64,000 nucleotides of DNA from Variovorax sp. OAS795 (GCF_040546685.1 NZ_JBEPOH010000001.1:3782001-3846000), one strand, 5' to 3'; counted from the stretch's first letter, positions 52,803 to 62,239 are shown. The notes: generated by a model not told the origin, from the letters alone. Numbers and translations: made by a program.

Positions 52803-53608
52803 GCCTTCACTCCCGGCAGCGCGATGAAATCAGCGGTCCGCTTGTTCTTGAAGGCGTCGTAGCCCTCGCGAAATTCGTCGCCGGTCAGGCTCACTGCCTG
52901 GTCGTCCTCCTCCCGCTGCAACTCGAGATTGAGCGAGGAGGACACACACGTGAGCCGGTCCTTCATTCGCGCGAAGGCCCCCATCGGAAGCCGCGCGAAG
53001 TCGCTCGCTTTCGCGACGGCGCAGGTCATCACCTGGTCATCGGCCACCAAGACGTCGGCCAACCCGATGCGCAGTGCTTCCTCGCCGCGCACAGGCTCGC
53101 CCGCCGTGAGGATGCGCCTGGCTTCCCGCACGCCGACACGGCGCGGCAGCGTGAGCATCTGCCCCCAGTCCGGCACCAGCCCGAGCTGGAGAAAGGGAAA
53201 CAGGATACGGGTGCTCGCCCCAACGACGATGTGATCGCCGAGCAGCGCGAGGCCGACAGCCGCACCGGCGCCAATGCCTTCGACGGCGCTGACCACCGGG
53301 ATGCGCAAGGCCGCGACCATGCGGCACAACAGCGCAACGTGCTGCATCCGCGCCCGCGCGCCGGCCTCGACCAGGCCCAGCATGCTCGGCACATCGCCGC
53401 CGGCCGAGAACACCCCCGCCGCTCCACCGAACACCAGCGCGCGCACGCTGGCGTCGTCACGGATGCCAGCGATCGCGACGGTGAGCGCCTGCCGCACGTC
53501 GTGGTCGATCGCATTGCGCTTGTCGGGGCGGTTGATCAAGAGACGCGCCACGTGGGGGGCCGGCCGGTCCAGCAACACCACCGGATTCGGATTCGCAGGG
53601 ACAGTCAT
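52799..53608 (-). CDS. Enoyl-CoA hydratase/isomerase family protein (PaaG-like)
   Basis: The 269-residue protein starts MTVPANPNPVVLLDRPAPHV. Its active-site segments are EGIGAGAAVGLALLGD and LGLVPDWGQMLTLPR: both hydratase glutamates are missing and the Asp of the VPD isomerase motif is present. It likely catalyses a double-bond or ring isomerisation. A longer start at 53641 is possible. The stop overlaps the classical hydratase's ATG. Confidence 0.9.
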   Translation of the reverse strand: MTVPANPNPVVLLDRPAPHVARLLINRPDKRNAIDHDVRQALTVAIAGIRDDASVRALVFGGAAGVFSAGGDVPSMLGLVEAGARARMQHVALLCRMVAALRIPVVSAVEGIGAGAAVGLALLGDHIVVGASTRILFPFLQLGLVPDWGQMLTLPRRVGVREARRILTAGEPVRGEEALRIGLADVLVADDQVMTCAVAKASDFARLPMGAFARMKDRLTCVSSSLNLELQREEDDQAVSLTGDEFREGYDAFKNKRTADFIALPGVKA

Positions 53609-53647
53609 ATGCCTTGGCGTTTCAGATGAAGGGATTTGCATGCCCGG

Positions 53648-55207
53648 TCAGGCGACCTGGCGGCCGCGGCCGGCCCAGTGCGACTCGCGCAGCTTGTTCT
53701 TCTGGATCTTTCCTGCGCCGGACAACGGAAGCTCCGTCCGCACCTCGACGCTGCGTGGGCATTTGTAGCCCGCGATGAGCGTCTTGCAATGAGCGATCAG
53801 CTCCGCTTCCGACACGCTCTGGCCCGGCTTGAGCACCACGACCGCATGCACGCTCTCGCCCCACTTCTCGCTCGGGACGCCGATCACGGCGCACGCCGCG
53901 ATGGCCGGGTGCTTGAGGACGGCGTTCTCGACCTCGGCCGAGTAGACGTTCTCGCCGCCGCTGACCACCATGTCCTTCATGCGGTCCACGATGAAGATGA
54001 AGCCTTCGTCGTCCATGTAGGCGCCGTCGCCGGAGTGCACCCAGCCGTCGCGCAGGGTGCTGGCGTCGTCTGCCGGGCGATTCCAGTAGCCCGTCATGGC
54101 GGACATGCCGCGTGCGGCGATCTCGCCCACCATGCCGCGTGGCAGTTCCTTGCCGTCGGCGCCGACGATCTTGATCTCGGCCAACGCCGCCGCACGCCCG
54201 GCCGAACGCAGCTTGCCCAGCTCGCGCCCGTCGGCCGTGTGGTAGTACGGCGGCAGGTAGCTCACGCAACCCGAGAGCTCGGTCATGCCGTAGCCCTGCA
54301 TCAGTGCCAGCTGCGGGAAGGCGACGGTCAGGCGGTCGAGCAGCGTTTCGGTGATAGGCGATGCGCCGTACACCATGAACTTCAGGCTGCTCAGGTCGAA
54401 CTTGCTGAACTCGGGATGGTCCAGCACCATCTGGATCATGGTCGGCACGAGCAGCGTGTCGGTCACCTGCTCGTTCTGGACCGTCTCCATGAACTGCAGC
54501 GCGTTGAAGGTCGGCAGCAGGACGTGCGTACCGCCGGCAACGAACTGCCACCAGACGCCCATGGCACCCGCGAGGTGAAAGACGGGCGCGGCGTGCAGGT
54601 ACACCGGGCCCAAGGGGTAGCCCATGGCCAGCCGGTTCAAGGCCGCACCCATCAGGCTGTCGTGGGAGGCCATCACGCCCTTGGGAAAGCCGGTGGTGCC
54701 GCCGGTATAGAACACCGCGGCCAAGTCGGAGCCGCCTGCGCCCACGTCGTCCACGGGGTCGGACTGTGCCATCAATTGCTCGTAGTCGACCATGCCCGCG
54801 GGGCAGGCTTCGTTGCCGAGATAGATGATCTCGCGCAGCGTGCGCGATTCGGCCCGCACCTCGTCCATCAACGGCAGATGGGCGTCGTCCACAAAGAGCT
54901 GTGTGGTCTCGCAGTCGTTGAACGAGAAGGCGAGCTCCTTTGCGCTCCAGCGGGTGTTGGCCGGATTGATCGCCGCGCCGATCCAGAACACCGCCATGAA
55001 GACTTCAAGGTAGCGGTCCGAATTGAGCGACAGGATGCCGACCCTGTCGCCTTTGTTGACGCCGAGGCTGCGCAGGCCGCCGGCCAGCCGCTGGACGCGG
55101 CCGACAAACTCGGCGTAGGTCCGACGGCGCCCATAGGCGATCGTCGCGACGCGCTGCGGGTTCTGCTGCAGGGCGCGGTGGATGGATTGAGTAAGGCTGA
55201 CGGTCAT
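53648..55207 (-). CDS. Acyl-CoA ligase (medium-chain/aryl type)
   Basis: The 519-residue AMP-forming ligase has VFYTGGTTGFPKGVMASHDS, QGYGMTELSG, GWVHSGDGAYMDDEGFIFIV, and the C-terminal LPLSGAGKIQKNKLRE with the catalytic Lys. It activates the substrate acid or a pathway intermediate as CoA ester, the same step as IpfF in ibuprofen degradation. A run of minor extension above 55207 was excluded. It is 20 bases downstream of the thiolase stop. Confidence 0.92.
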   Translation of the reverse strand: MTVSLTQSIHRALQQNPQRVATIAYGRRRTYAEFVGRVQRLAGGLRSLGVNKGDRVGILSLNSDRYLEVFMAVFWIGAAINPANTRWSAKELAFSFNDCETTQLFVDDAHLPLMDEVRAESRTLREIIYLGNEACPAGMVDYEQLMAQSDPVDDVGAGGSDLAAVFYTGGTTGFPKGVMASHDSLMGAALNRLAMGYPLGPVYLHAAPVFHLAGAMGVWWQFVAGGTHVLLPTFNALQFMETVQNEQVTDTLLVPTMIQMVLDHPEFSKFDLSSLKFMVYGASPITETLLDRLTVAFPQLALMQGYGMTELSGCVSYLPPYYHTADGRELGKLRSAGRAAALAEIKIVGADGKELPRGMVGEIAARGMSAMTGYWNRPADDASTLRDGWVHSGDGAYMDDEGFIFIVDRMKDMVVSGGENVYSAEVENAVLKHPAIAACAVIGVPSEKWGESVHAVVVLKPGQSVSEAELIAHCKTLIAGYKCPRSVEVRTELPLSGAGKIQKNKLRESHWAGRGRQVA

Positions 55208-55226
55208 GATCTGCTTGTGGACGATG

Positions 55227-56429
55227 TCAGGCGCCTTCCAGGCCGACGATGGAAACCGAACACACGTTCTGCGAAGGTTGTCCACCCAAGTTGTGGGTCA
55301 GGCCCACCGAGGGATTGCTCAGCTGGCGCGGGCCCGCCCGGCCCTGCAGCTGCAGGTACATCTCGTAGAGCATGCGGATGCCGCTGGCGCCGATCGGATG
55401 GCCGAAGCACTTGAGGCCGCCATCGATCTGGCACGGGATCTTTCCGTCGGCATCGAACATGCCGTCGAGCACGTCCTTCACGCCGCCGCCCACATCGGAC
55501 AGGCCCAGGTCTTCCATCGTCACCAGTTCGGTGATCGAGAAGCAGTCGTGCACCTCGGTCATGCTGATCTGCTCGCGCGGCCGGGTGATGCCGGCCTCGG
55601 CGTAGGCGCGCCGCGCCGCGATGCGCGCGGTGTGCACGTAGCTGCCGTCCCATTCGTTGGACTGCAGCTCCCAGCCGTTGGAGGTCACGATCTGCAGCGC
55701 CTTGAAGGTCACGAGCTCGCGCTTGCCCAGGCTGCGTGCGATGTCGGGCCGCGTGACGATCACTGCGGCCGCACCGTCGGACACGCCGGCGCAGTCGAAC
55801 AGGCCCAGCGGCTCGGCGATGATCGGTGCCTTCAGCACCGTCTCTTCGCTCACGGCCTTCTGGAAGTGCGCCTTCGGGTTCTTCGCGCCGTTGGCATGGC
55901 TCTTGACCGAGACATGCGCAATCGCCCGCTTGAGCAGAGCCGCATCGACGCCATGCTTGCTGCGGTAGGCCGACGCCAGCTGCGCGAAGTTGGCCGGCGC
56001 CACCGCATTGGGATACCACTGCGGAATGTAGGTGCCGACCGTGGCCACCGGCAGGCCGCCGTAGCCGGTGTCCTTGAGCTTTTCCACGCCCAGCGCGATC
56101 GCGACGTCGCACGCGCCGGCGGCCACCGCGTACACCGCGGCGCGGATGGCCTCGGAGCCGCCAGCGCAGAAGTTCTCCACGCGCGTCACGCCGATGTTGG
56201 GCAGGCGCAGCGCGATGCCCATCGGTGTGCCGCCGCGGCCGGTGCCGACGTCGTCCATGTGGGTCGAGAACCAGGCGGCGTCGAGCTGCTCGGGCGCGAT
56301 GCCGGCGTCGGCCATGGCCTCGTTGTAGGCCTCGACCATGAGGTCCTCCGGGCTCGCGTCCCAGCGCTCGCCAAACTTGCTGCAACCCATCCCGAGGATG
56401 GCGACCTTGTCCTTGATACCTGCGGCCAT
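55227..56429 (-). CDS. SCP-x/lipid-transfer-type thiolase
   Basis: The 400-residue protein has Cys88 in VENFCAGGSEAIRAAV, H344 in KCFGHPIGASGIRM, and a C-terminal NVCSVSIVG where classical thiolases carry the second Cys. The SCP-x family lacks the biosynthetic-thiolase arrangement and includes retro-aldolases such as Ltp2 and the deacylating IpfD. With the DUF35 fusion directly upstream, it probably removes the acyl side chain from the oxidised ring. The stop-to-start distance of three bases to the DUF35 gene supports a complex. Confidence 0.92.
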   Translation of the reverse strand: MAAGIKDKVAILGMGCSKFGERWDASPEDLMVEAYNEAMADAGIAPEQLDAAWFSTHMDDVGTGRGGTPMGIALRLPNIGVTRVENFCAGGSEAIRAAVYAVAAGACDVAIALGVEKLKDTGYGGLPVATVGTYIPQWYPNAVAPANFAQLASAYRSKHGVDAALLKRAIAHVSVKSHANGAKNPKAHFQKAVSEETVLKAPIIAEPLGLFDCAGVSDGAAAVIVTRPDIARSLGKRELVTFKALQIVTSNGWELQSNEWDGSYVHTARIAARRAYAEAGITRPREQISMTEVHDCFSITELVTMEDLGLSDVGGGVKDVLDGMFDADGKIPCQIDGGLKCFGHPIGASGIRMLYEMYLQLQGRAGPRQLSNPSVGLTHNLGGQPSQNVCSVSIVGLEGA

Positions 56430-56432
56430 GAT

Positions 56433-57908
56433 TTACTCCGATCCTTTTTCCGTTGCGGCGGCGCGCACCGGGGTGGCTTTCCAGAAATAGCGGGTGTAGC
56501 CGCGACGGTCGTCGATGTCCTTGATGCGAAACGTCATCTCGACCGCGCTGCCGGCATCGATCTCGCCCTCGCCGGTGTCGGTGAACTCCATGAGGACGCG
56601 GCCACCGCCGTCGAAGTCCACTTGTCCATAGCGGTGCGGCGGTGAGCGGTGGAACGAAAGAAACTCGGCCGACCAGCTCAACACGGTGCCGCGGCGTTCG
56701 GCCAGCTTGTAGGGCTTCTGCGTGTCCTGCAGCGGCTTGCCCTGGTCGTACGAGATGCGCGACGGCGGGAAGTGCACGCTGCCGGTCACCTCGCAGCGCC
56801 CAGCGACCAGACCCAGGATCGCGCTGCGATGGCGGTACGCGGTGGACAGTGCCGTCTTGCGCTCCTGCTCGCCGCGCATGCCTCGCTCCAGATCGAGCTG
56901 GCCCTTGAAGGACAGGAAACGCGTGTAGGCGGTCTCCTCGACACCGCGGCGGATCCATTCGCTCACACCCTTGGCCGGGCGGAAGTTGCGGATTTCGTCG
57001 GTGACGCGGAAGACCATCGCCTGCGCCCCGCTGCCGAACTGGGCCAGCAGGATGTGCTGGCCAGGCTGGGCGCGCTCGAGCACATGGGCCAGCAGCAGCA
57101 GCGCGTGCGGCAGGCCGGTGTCGCCCACGCGCGAGGCCAGGGAATCGGTGACCGCCTCGGCGCGCACGCCGCAGGCCTTGGCCAGTTGCTGGTCCATCTT
57201 CTGGAAGGTGGTCGGGAAGATGAAGTGGTCGATCTGCGCAGCTTCGACTTTCGCCTCGGCCAGCGCAGCCCTCACGGCCCGTGGCACGAGTTTGGTGATG
57301 CCCTCGTCGCGCACCCAGCGCTCTTCCCAGGCGTAGTCGATGTCCTCCCCCGCGGCACGGAAGTGGTCGACGAAATCGACCGTGACCGTGCCGGCGCCCA
57401 GGTACTCGGCCAGCACCTTGTCGCGGCCAATCTGAAGCGCGGCGGCGCCGTCGCCAAAATCCAGTTCCTGCGAACTGGCTGCGCGCGTCTTGCGATTGTC
57501 GGATGCCAACACGAGCACATCGCCACCGCCGCTGCGTACCTGCGCCACGGCCTGCGCCAGCGCCGAAACGCCCGCACGCTGCGAGCCGGTGACGTCGGCC
57601 GCCTGCACGTCGTCGCGCAGGGTGAGCGCTTCGCACACCACGCCGGCGTTCAGCCGCTCGGCGAACGGCAGCGTGCCCGATGCCAGCAGCACGCTGGCGA
57701 TGCGCGAGCGATCGTCCGCCGCGCCGAGGCAGTCGCGCGCTGCGGCCACCGCCATCGTGATGCTGTCTTCGTCCCAGTTGGCAAAGGCGCGCGTGCCCTT
57801 GGCAGCGTTGACGAATTGGGGGGCGTACCACGCATTGGCCTCGGCCGCCGCGCGACGAACAAGCCGCAGGCGGGGCACGTAGCCGCCGTATCCGATGATT
57901 CCGAACAT
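56433..57908 (-). CDS. HMG-CoA-synthase-like protein fused to a DUF35/OB domain
   Basis: The 491-residue protein joins a thiolase-fold domain (about 1-345) to a DUF35-type OB domain (about 365-480) with RCEVTGSVHFPPSRISYDQG. The region where the nucleophilic Cys should lie reads ADVTGSQRAGVSAL (104-117), with no Cys. The zinc-ribbon Cys set of DUF35 is reduced to C372. It therefore looks like a structural partner of the SCP-x thiolase, as ChsH2 DUF35 is for Ltp2 in steroid degradation, rather than an active synthase. The gene is complete. Confidence 0.85.
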   Translation of the reverse strand: MFGIIGYGGYVPRLRLVRRAAAEANAWYAPQFVNAAKGTRAFANWDEDSITMAVAAARDCLGAADDRSRIASVLLASGTLPFAERLNAGVVCEALTLRDDVQAADVTGSQRAGVSALAQAVAQVRSGGGDVLVLASDNRKTRAASSQELDFGDGAAALQIGRDKVLAEYLGAGTVTVDFVDHFRAAGEDIDYAWEERWVRDEGITKLVPRAVRAALAEAKVEAAQIDHFIFPTTFQKMDQQLAKACGVRAEAVTDSLASRVGDTGLPHALLLLAHVLERAQPGQHILLAQFGSGAQAMVFRVTDEIRNFRPAKGVSEWIRRGVEETAYTRFLSFKGQLDLERGMRGEQERKTALSTAYRHRSAILGLVAGRCEVTGSVHFPPSRISYDQGKPLQDTQKPYKLAERRGTVLSWSAEFLSFHRSPPHRYGQVDFDGGGRVLMEFTDTGEGEIDAGSAVEMTFRIKDIDDRRGYTRYFWKATPVRAAATEKGSE

Positions 57909-57910
57909 GG

Positions 57911-58849
57911 TCAGGACTTTCTCGTGATGGAAGGGGTTGAAGAAAGGCTTCGAACGAAGGCACCGATGGCGCGCCGAGCGTCGCGCGCTTCGGGCAGGTC
58001 GTCAGGGAATTGCTGGAAGACGTGGATCATTCGGTCCCACACCTCCAGACGCACATCGACGCCGGCCGCCTTGGCCTTCGCGGCGAAGTCGACCGAATCG
58101 CTGAGCACCGTCTCGCGGTCGCCGACCTGGATCAGCAGCGGCGGCAGGCCATGCAGTTCAGCGAACAGCGGCGACACCCACGGATGCCGGGGATCGCCCT
58201 CGGCGCCGAGGGCATTGCGCGCCATGGCGAGGATCATTGGGCGTTGGTGGATCGGGTCGCTCTGGGCGCGCGAGACGTAGCTCTCGCCCGAGGCCGTCAT
58301 GTCGGTCCAGGCGGACATCAGCACCGCGCCCGCGGGCAGTGCACGGCCCGCGTCGCGCAGCTTGATCAAGGCGGCCAGCACGAGGCTGCCACCCGCCGAG
58401 TCGCCTGCGAAGACGATGTCGGCGGGCTGCGTGCCCTGCGTGATCAGCCAGTCGTAGGCGGCGCAGGCGTCATCGAGCGCCGCCGGATGACGATGCTCGG
58501 GTGCGAGCCGGTAGTCCAGGCCCAGCACGCGGCAGCCGGTGGCTTCGGAAATCCCCGCCATCAACTCGCGGTGCGAATGCACCGACCCGACCTGGAAGCC
58601 GCCGCCATGAAAGTAGAGCACCACGCGCTGTGGATTTGCCTGTGGGCCGGCGATCCACTCGGCGCTCAGGCCGTCGATGGTCACAGGCTGCACCGCAGCC
58701 TCCACGGGCTGGCCGCCGAAGAGCGCATCCCAATCGGCGCGCATCTGCGTCACCGTGGCGTTGCGGCCCCAGCTTCGGTAGACCGACAGCACGCGGCGTA
58801 TGACGCCGTCGAGCTGTTCGTCGGAAGCGGTGATCTTGCGCTCGCTCAT
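57911..58849 (-). CDS. HSL-type alpha/beta hydrolase
   Basis: The 312-residue esterase has the oxyanion HGGGF (81-85), YRLAPEHRHPAALDD, nucleophile S151 in AGDSAGGS, LIQVGDRETVLSDS with the catalytic Asp, and H275 in MIHVFQQF. It hydrolyses small to medium acyl esters or lactones. Inside the operon it may open a lactone or free an ester substrate. Coupled by ATGA to the SDR gene. No signal peptide, so cytosolic. Confidence 0.92.
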   Translation of the reverse strand: MSERKITASDEQLDGVIRRVLSVYRSWGRNATVTQMRADWDALFGGQPVEAAVQPVTIDGLSAEWIAGPQANPQRVVLYFHGGGFQVGSVHSHRELMAGISEATGCRVLGLDYRLAPEHRHPAALDDACAAYDWLITQGTQPADIVFAGDSAGGSLVLAALIKLRDAGRALPAGAVLMSAWTDMTASGESYVSRAQSDPIHQRPMILAMARNALGAEGDPRHPWVSPLFAELHGLPPLLIQVGDRETVLSDSVDFAAKAKAAGVDVRLEVWDRMIHVFQQFPDDLPEARDARRAIGAFVRSLSSTPSITRKS

Positions 58850-59574
58850 TGGCCGCACCCCATGCCGCCGGAAACCCCCAAGGTCTCGCCGGTGATGAAG
58901 GCCGCAGCGTCGGAGGCCAGGAAAGCGACCGCGGCAGCCACTTCTTCGGGCGTGCCCAGCCGGCCGGCCAGCGTGGCGCCCCTCATGGCGTCCAGCAGCT
59001 TGTCGCCGCCAGCGGCCACGGCTTCGCGCAGCAACGGTGTGTCGATCGGCCCCGGCGCGATCACGTTGGCCGTGATGCCCTTGCGGCCGTTTTCGCGCGC
59101 GATGGAACGCGTGAAGGCGATCACGCCGCCTTTGGCGGCGGCATACACCGCCGCGCCGCGCGAACCCATGCGGCCGGCCTCGGAGGCGATATTGATGATG
59201 CGGCCGAAACCGGCTGCCTGCATCGCTGGCAAGGCCGCGTGCGTGGTGGCGAACACCGATTCGAGATTGACGGCCAGCAGCCGGCGCCAGTCGGCGATCT
59301 GGGTCTGCGTGAAATAGGCATGCTGGTCGATGCCGGCGTTGTTCACCAGGATCTGGTGCGGCCCGGTCTCCAGCACCATGCGATGCGCGCGCTCGAGGTC
59401 GGCCACGTCGAGCTCGACGGCAGTGGCACCGATCTCCGCAGCCAAGGCCTGCGCGCTCGCGATGTCCAGGTCGGCGATGGTCACGCATGCGCCCTCGGCC
59501 GCCAGCCGGCGTGCGATCGCGGCGCCGATGCCCTTGGCGCCGCCGGTGAGGAACACGCTGCGCACGGTGCTCAT
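58846..59574 (-). CDS. SDR-family dehydrogenase
   Basis: The 242-residue protein has TGGAKGIG (10-17) for NAD(P), NNAG (78-81), and the catalytic S131, Y144 and K148 (YAAAK). In a Rieske operon the usual job is cis-dihydrodiol dehydrogenase or 3-hydroxyacyl dehydrogenase; both fit. It overlaps the hydrolase stop by four bases and the hydratase start likewise. Confidence 0.93.
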   Translation of the reverse strand: MSTVRSVFLTGGAKGIGAAIARRLAAEGACVTIADLDIASAQALAAEIGATAVELDVADLERAHRMVLETGPHQILVNNAGIDQHAYFTQTQIADWRRLLAVNLESVFATTHAALPAMQAAGFGRIINIASEAGRMGSRGAAVYAAAKGGVIAFTRSIARENGRKGITANVIAPGPIDTPLLREAVAAGGDKLLDAMRGATLAGRLGTPEEVAAAVAFLASDAAAFITGETLGVSGGMGCGQ

Positions 59575-60410
59575 TTCCCCGTGAAGCGCGGCGCGCGCTT
59601 TTCGATCACCGCCGCCAGGCCCTCCAGCGCATCCTTCATCCCGGCCAGTTGGGCCTGGGTGCGGTTCTCCTCGGGCATCGCGGCCTCGGCGCCGAGGCCG
59701 ATCCCGTTCCACAGCAGCCGTTTGGTGGCCGCCAGTGCCGCCGGGGCACCGGCCGCCAGTTGGCGCGCCAACGACAGCGCTTCGCCGGCCAGTGCTTCGT
59801 CGGGCACCACGCGCGAGATGAGCCCGATGCGCAACGCCTCGGCGGCGTCGATCACCGGGTTGAACAACAGGATGTCCATCGCCTTGCGAAAACCGACCAA
59901 CTGCGTGAGCGTCACCGAGACGCCGGCATCGGGCACCATCGCCACGCGCGTCGCGCCGGCCAGGAAGCGGCTCGATTCGCCCGCCACGACCACATCGGAC
60001 GAACACACCAGCCCCATGCCGCCGCCGCCGGCCGCAAAGCCCTGCACCGCACAGACGACCGGCGCGTTGAGCCGCATCAGCAGCGCCACCACCAGCTGCA
60101 GGTAGGAGGTTGCCATGCGGATGTAGTCGGGCAACGCCTCGCCCTTGGACAGGAAGGTGTGAACATCGCCGCCGGCGCAGAAGTGCTTGCCCTCGCCCGT
60201 GAGCAGCACGGCGCGCACACGGCCCTCGCCGTGCACCTGCATCAGCACCTCGTGCAGCGCCTTGAGCAGTTCCATGTCGAGGCCGTTTGAGGCTTCGGGC
60301 CGGTTCAGCCGCACGTGGGCCACGCCGTCGGCATGCAATTCCAGCCGTGCCGGTCCTTCGGCAACCAGCACCTCGATCGAGGGGCTGTCGCTTCGCTTGT
60401 CTCCAGTCAT
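59571..60410 (-). CDS. Enoyl-CoA hydratase/isomerase family protein
   Basis: The 279-residue crotonase has FCAGGDVHTFLSKG for CoA binding, CAVQGFAAGGGGMGLVCSSD, and VAMVPDAGVSVTLTQLVG. As in two other paralogues here, the hydratase glutamates are missing and the PaaG-type VPDAG is present. It thus probably shifts a double bond or opens a strained ring of a CoA ester. Stop and start overlap with the SDR gene as ATGA. It is the first gene behind the oxygenase subunits. Confidence 0.9.
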   Translation of the reverse strand: MTGDKRSDSPSIEVLVAEGPARLELHADGVAHVRLNRPEASNGLDMELLKALHEVLMQVHGEGRVRAVLLTGEGKHFCAGGDVHTFLSKGEALPDYIRMATSYLQLVVALLMRLNAPVVCAVQGFAAGGGGMGLVCSSDVVVAGESSRFLAGATRVAMVPDAGVSVTLTQLVGFRKAMDILLFNPVIDAAEALRIGLISRVVPDEALAGEALSLARQLAAGAPAALAATKRLLWNGIGLGAEAAMPEENRTQAQLAGMKDALEGLAAVIEKRAPRFTGK

Positions 60411-60461
60411 CTTTTTTCTCCTGCCTCGCGGCGTGGGGTGTGCGGGCTCGGGTTCAGGGAT

Positions 60462-60947
60462 CTAGATCAGGAAGGCCATCGAATAGAGGGCCCTTTCGTT
60501 GTTGGTCAGCACCACCTTCTTGCCGGCCATGCGCAGCGTGCCGCCTTCGCGGCGCAGCTGGTATTCGTTGCGCGAGCCCCAGATCGTGTCGCCGCGCGCA
60601 TGCGCCTCGAACACGATCGCGTTCGCAGTGACCACCAGGGCGGTGCCGTCGTTTTCAAGAATCTCCACGTTGGAGATCACCCGGCGCAGCGGCGAGCGCG
60701 GCGACTGGCTGTAGCGCTTGCCGGTGTGGAACTGGCGCACCCGCAATGCGATGCGCGAGCGGTTGTCATAGATGATGGACATCTCCAGCTCCGGGTCGCT
60801 GGTGTCGCCGTTGGCGGGGATCCAGTAGACGCCGTCGTCGGTCCACAGGGCCTCCCAGGCGTCGTACTCGTGGTTGTCCTGAAGGCGCGCTTCGCGATAG
60901 ATGAACTGCGACACCTCATGGTGAAGCAACAGGTCTTCGACATTCAT
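60462..60947 (-). CDS. Aromatic-ring-hydroxylating oxygenase, beta subunit
   Basis: The 161-residue protein has the cystatin-like fold signature: LLLHHEVSQFIYREARLQDN, YDAWEALWTDDGVYWIPANG, MSIIYDNRSRIALRVRQFHT, and the C-terminal FAGKKVVLTNNERALYS-type end. It is structural and pairs with the alpha subunit in an alpha3beta3 hexamer. GGAGG at ten bases favours the ATG at 60947 over the GTG at 60953, whose spacing is too short. The gene nearly overlaps the alpha stop. Confidence 0.93.
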   Translation of the reverse strand: MNVEDLLLHHEVSQFIYREARLQDNHEYDAWEALWTDDGVYWIPANGDTSDPELEMSIIYDNRSRIALRVRQFHTGKRYSQSPRSPLRRVISNVEILENDGTALVVTANAIVFEAHARGDTIWGSRNEYQLRREGGTLRMAGKKVVLTNNERALYSMAFLI

Positions 60948-60949
60948 GT

Positions 60950-62239
60950 TCACGCCGCCTCCATGAGCGAGCGGTAGTGCCGCCAGATGCCGCGCGTGGG
61001 CGTCTCGTCCGTGGCGTCGCCAATCAGATAGCCGTTTTCATCGGTGCGCTCGCGGTGCTTGCCGCGGCCCAGATACAGCCATTCCGGACTCTTCGCCTGA
61101 ACGCCGAGTTGGGTTCGTTCGTACATCTCCGCGTCGTCCGCCAGCAGGAAGCCGGCCGGGCCGACCGACCCCATGGTCTGCTGACGCAAACGACGATTCA
61201 GGTCGGGCGCGCCCTTGAACTGCAGCGCCGTGACGTGCTGCACGGACTCGTTGAACGCCAACGGCTGGATCACGAAGATCTGAATCTCCGCGATGAAGAG
61301 ATTCGGGTAGATCATGATGTGCGGCGTGCCGTCGATCATGATCTTGCGGGCCTGCTCCACCCCGTAGGCGGCTTCCATGCTCCGCGTGTACTCGGGCAGA
61401 CGATCTGCGGTGGTGTTGAACCAGCTCATCGGGACATCGCGCTTGCGGAACTCGGGCCGCAGGTCGTTCTCGGAATGCCCCTGGCCGAAGTAGCGCGACA
61501 CCGCCGTCGAGTCGCTGCTGTAGAGCGAACCGATTCCGCTTTTCGCGACCTCGAAGATCGAGGCATGCACGAACGACGGGTGATAGCCGTCGGTCTCGTT
61601 TTCCACCAGGAATTTCCAATTGGACTTGACCTTGTGCTTCAGGAAGCCGGCCGTGACCTCCACCTCGCCCTCGGGCGAGGTCAGGCACAGCGCATCGATG
61701 GCCTGCATCGCCGCGCCCAGGTGCTCTTCCAACGAAGGTCCCTCCTGCGCCATCGATCCGAAGACGAAGCCCTTGTAGGAGGCGACGCGCGCCACCTTGC
61801 CAAGCCCAAGTTCCGACCTGTCGACACCTTCATAGCCCGAGGGGAACGGATAGCCGCGCAGTGCACCATCGTTGGTGAAGGTCCAGCCGTGATACGGGCA
61901 TGTGAACGAACGGGCCGACCCCTTCTCGGTCATACACACCCGATTGCCGCGGTGCGGGCAACGGTTGTGCAGGAGATGGATCCTGCCTTCACGGTCACGC
62001 GTCATGAGGATCGGCTCGGGCCCGATCGACTTCATCACGTAGTCATTGGGCTTGGGCACTTCGCTTTCATGACCGACGTAGACCCAGGTGCGAAACCATA
62101 TCTTGCGCAGCTCTTCTTGAAAGATCGTCGGGTCGGTGTAAAGCGAGCCGTGCACCTGGTTCTCTCGGACCAGATCGCCCCACGCGCGAGGCTCTGGATT
62201 TGCGTTGGTGATGGGAATCACCGAGGCACAGGTACTCAT
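60950..62239 (-). CDS. Rieske non-heme iron oxygenase, alpha subunit
   Basis: The 429-residue protein has the Rieske [2Fe-2S] ligands C94-x-H96 (NRCPHRG) and C114-x2-H117 (TCPYHGW), and the mononuclear iron site D217-x2-H220-x4-H225 (ETDGYHPSFVH). It adds O2 to the ring of an aromatic acid or its CoA ester. The layout (alpha, beta, with ferredoxin divergent and reductase elsewhere in the regulon) fits a three-component dioxygenase of the benzoate/IpfAB type. First gene of the 16-kb operon, 72 bases from operator D. Confidence 0.95.
   Translation of the reverse strand: MSTCASVIPITNANPEPRAWGDLVRENQVHGSLYTDPTIFQEELRKIWFRTWVYVGHESEVPKPNDYVMKSIGPEPILMTRDREGRIHLLHNRCPHRGNRVCMTEKGSARSFTCPYHGWTFTNDGALRGYPFPSGYEGVDRSELGLGKVARVASYKGFVFGSMAQEGPSLEEHLGAAMQAIDALCLTSPEGEVEVTAGFLKHKVKSNWKFLVENETDGYHPSFVHASIFEVAKSGIGSLYSSDSTAVSRYFGQGHSENDLRPEFRKRDVPMSWFNTTADRLPEYTRSMEAAYGVEQARKIMIDGTPHIMIYPNLFIAEIQIFVIQPLAFNESVQHVTALQFKGAPDLNRRLRQQTMGSVGPAGFLLADDAEMYERTQLGVQAKSPEWLYLGRGKHRERTDENGYLIGDATDETPTRGIWRHYRSLMEAA

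Noticed and set aside
55204..57963. A single 919-codon minus-strand frame
   Set aside because: It spans three real genes in other frames and is low-complexity; the motif-bearing frames are the thiolase and HMGCS-like genes.
56649..58280. Plus-strand open frame of 543 codons
   Set aside because: Antisense to the HMGCS/DUF35 and hydrolase genes; composition is that of a shadow frame.
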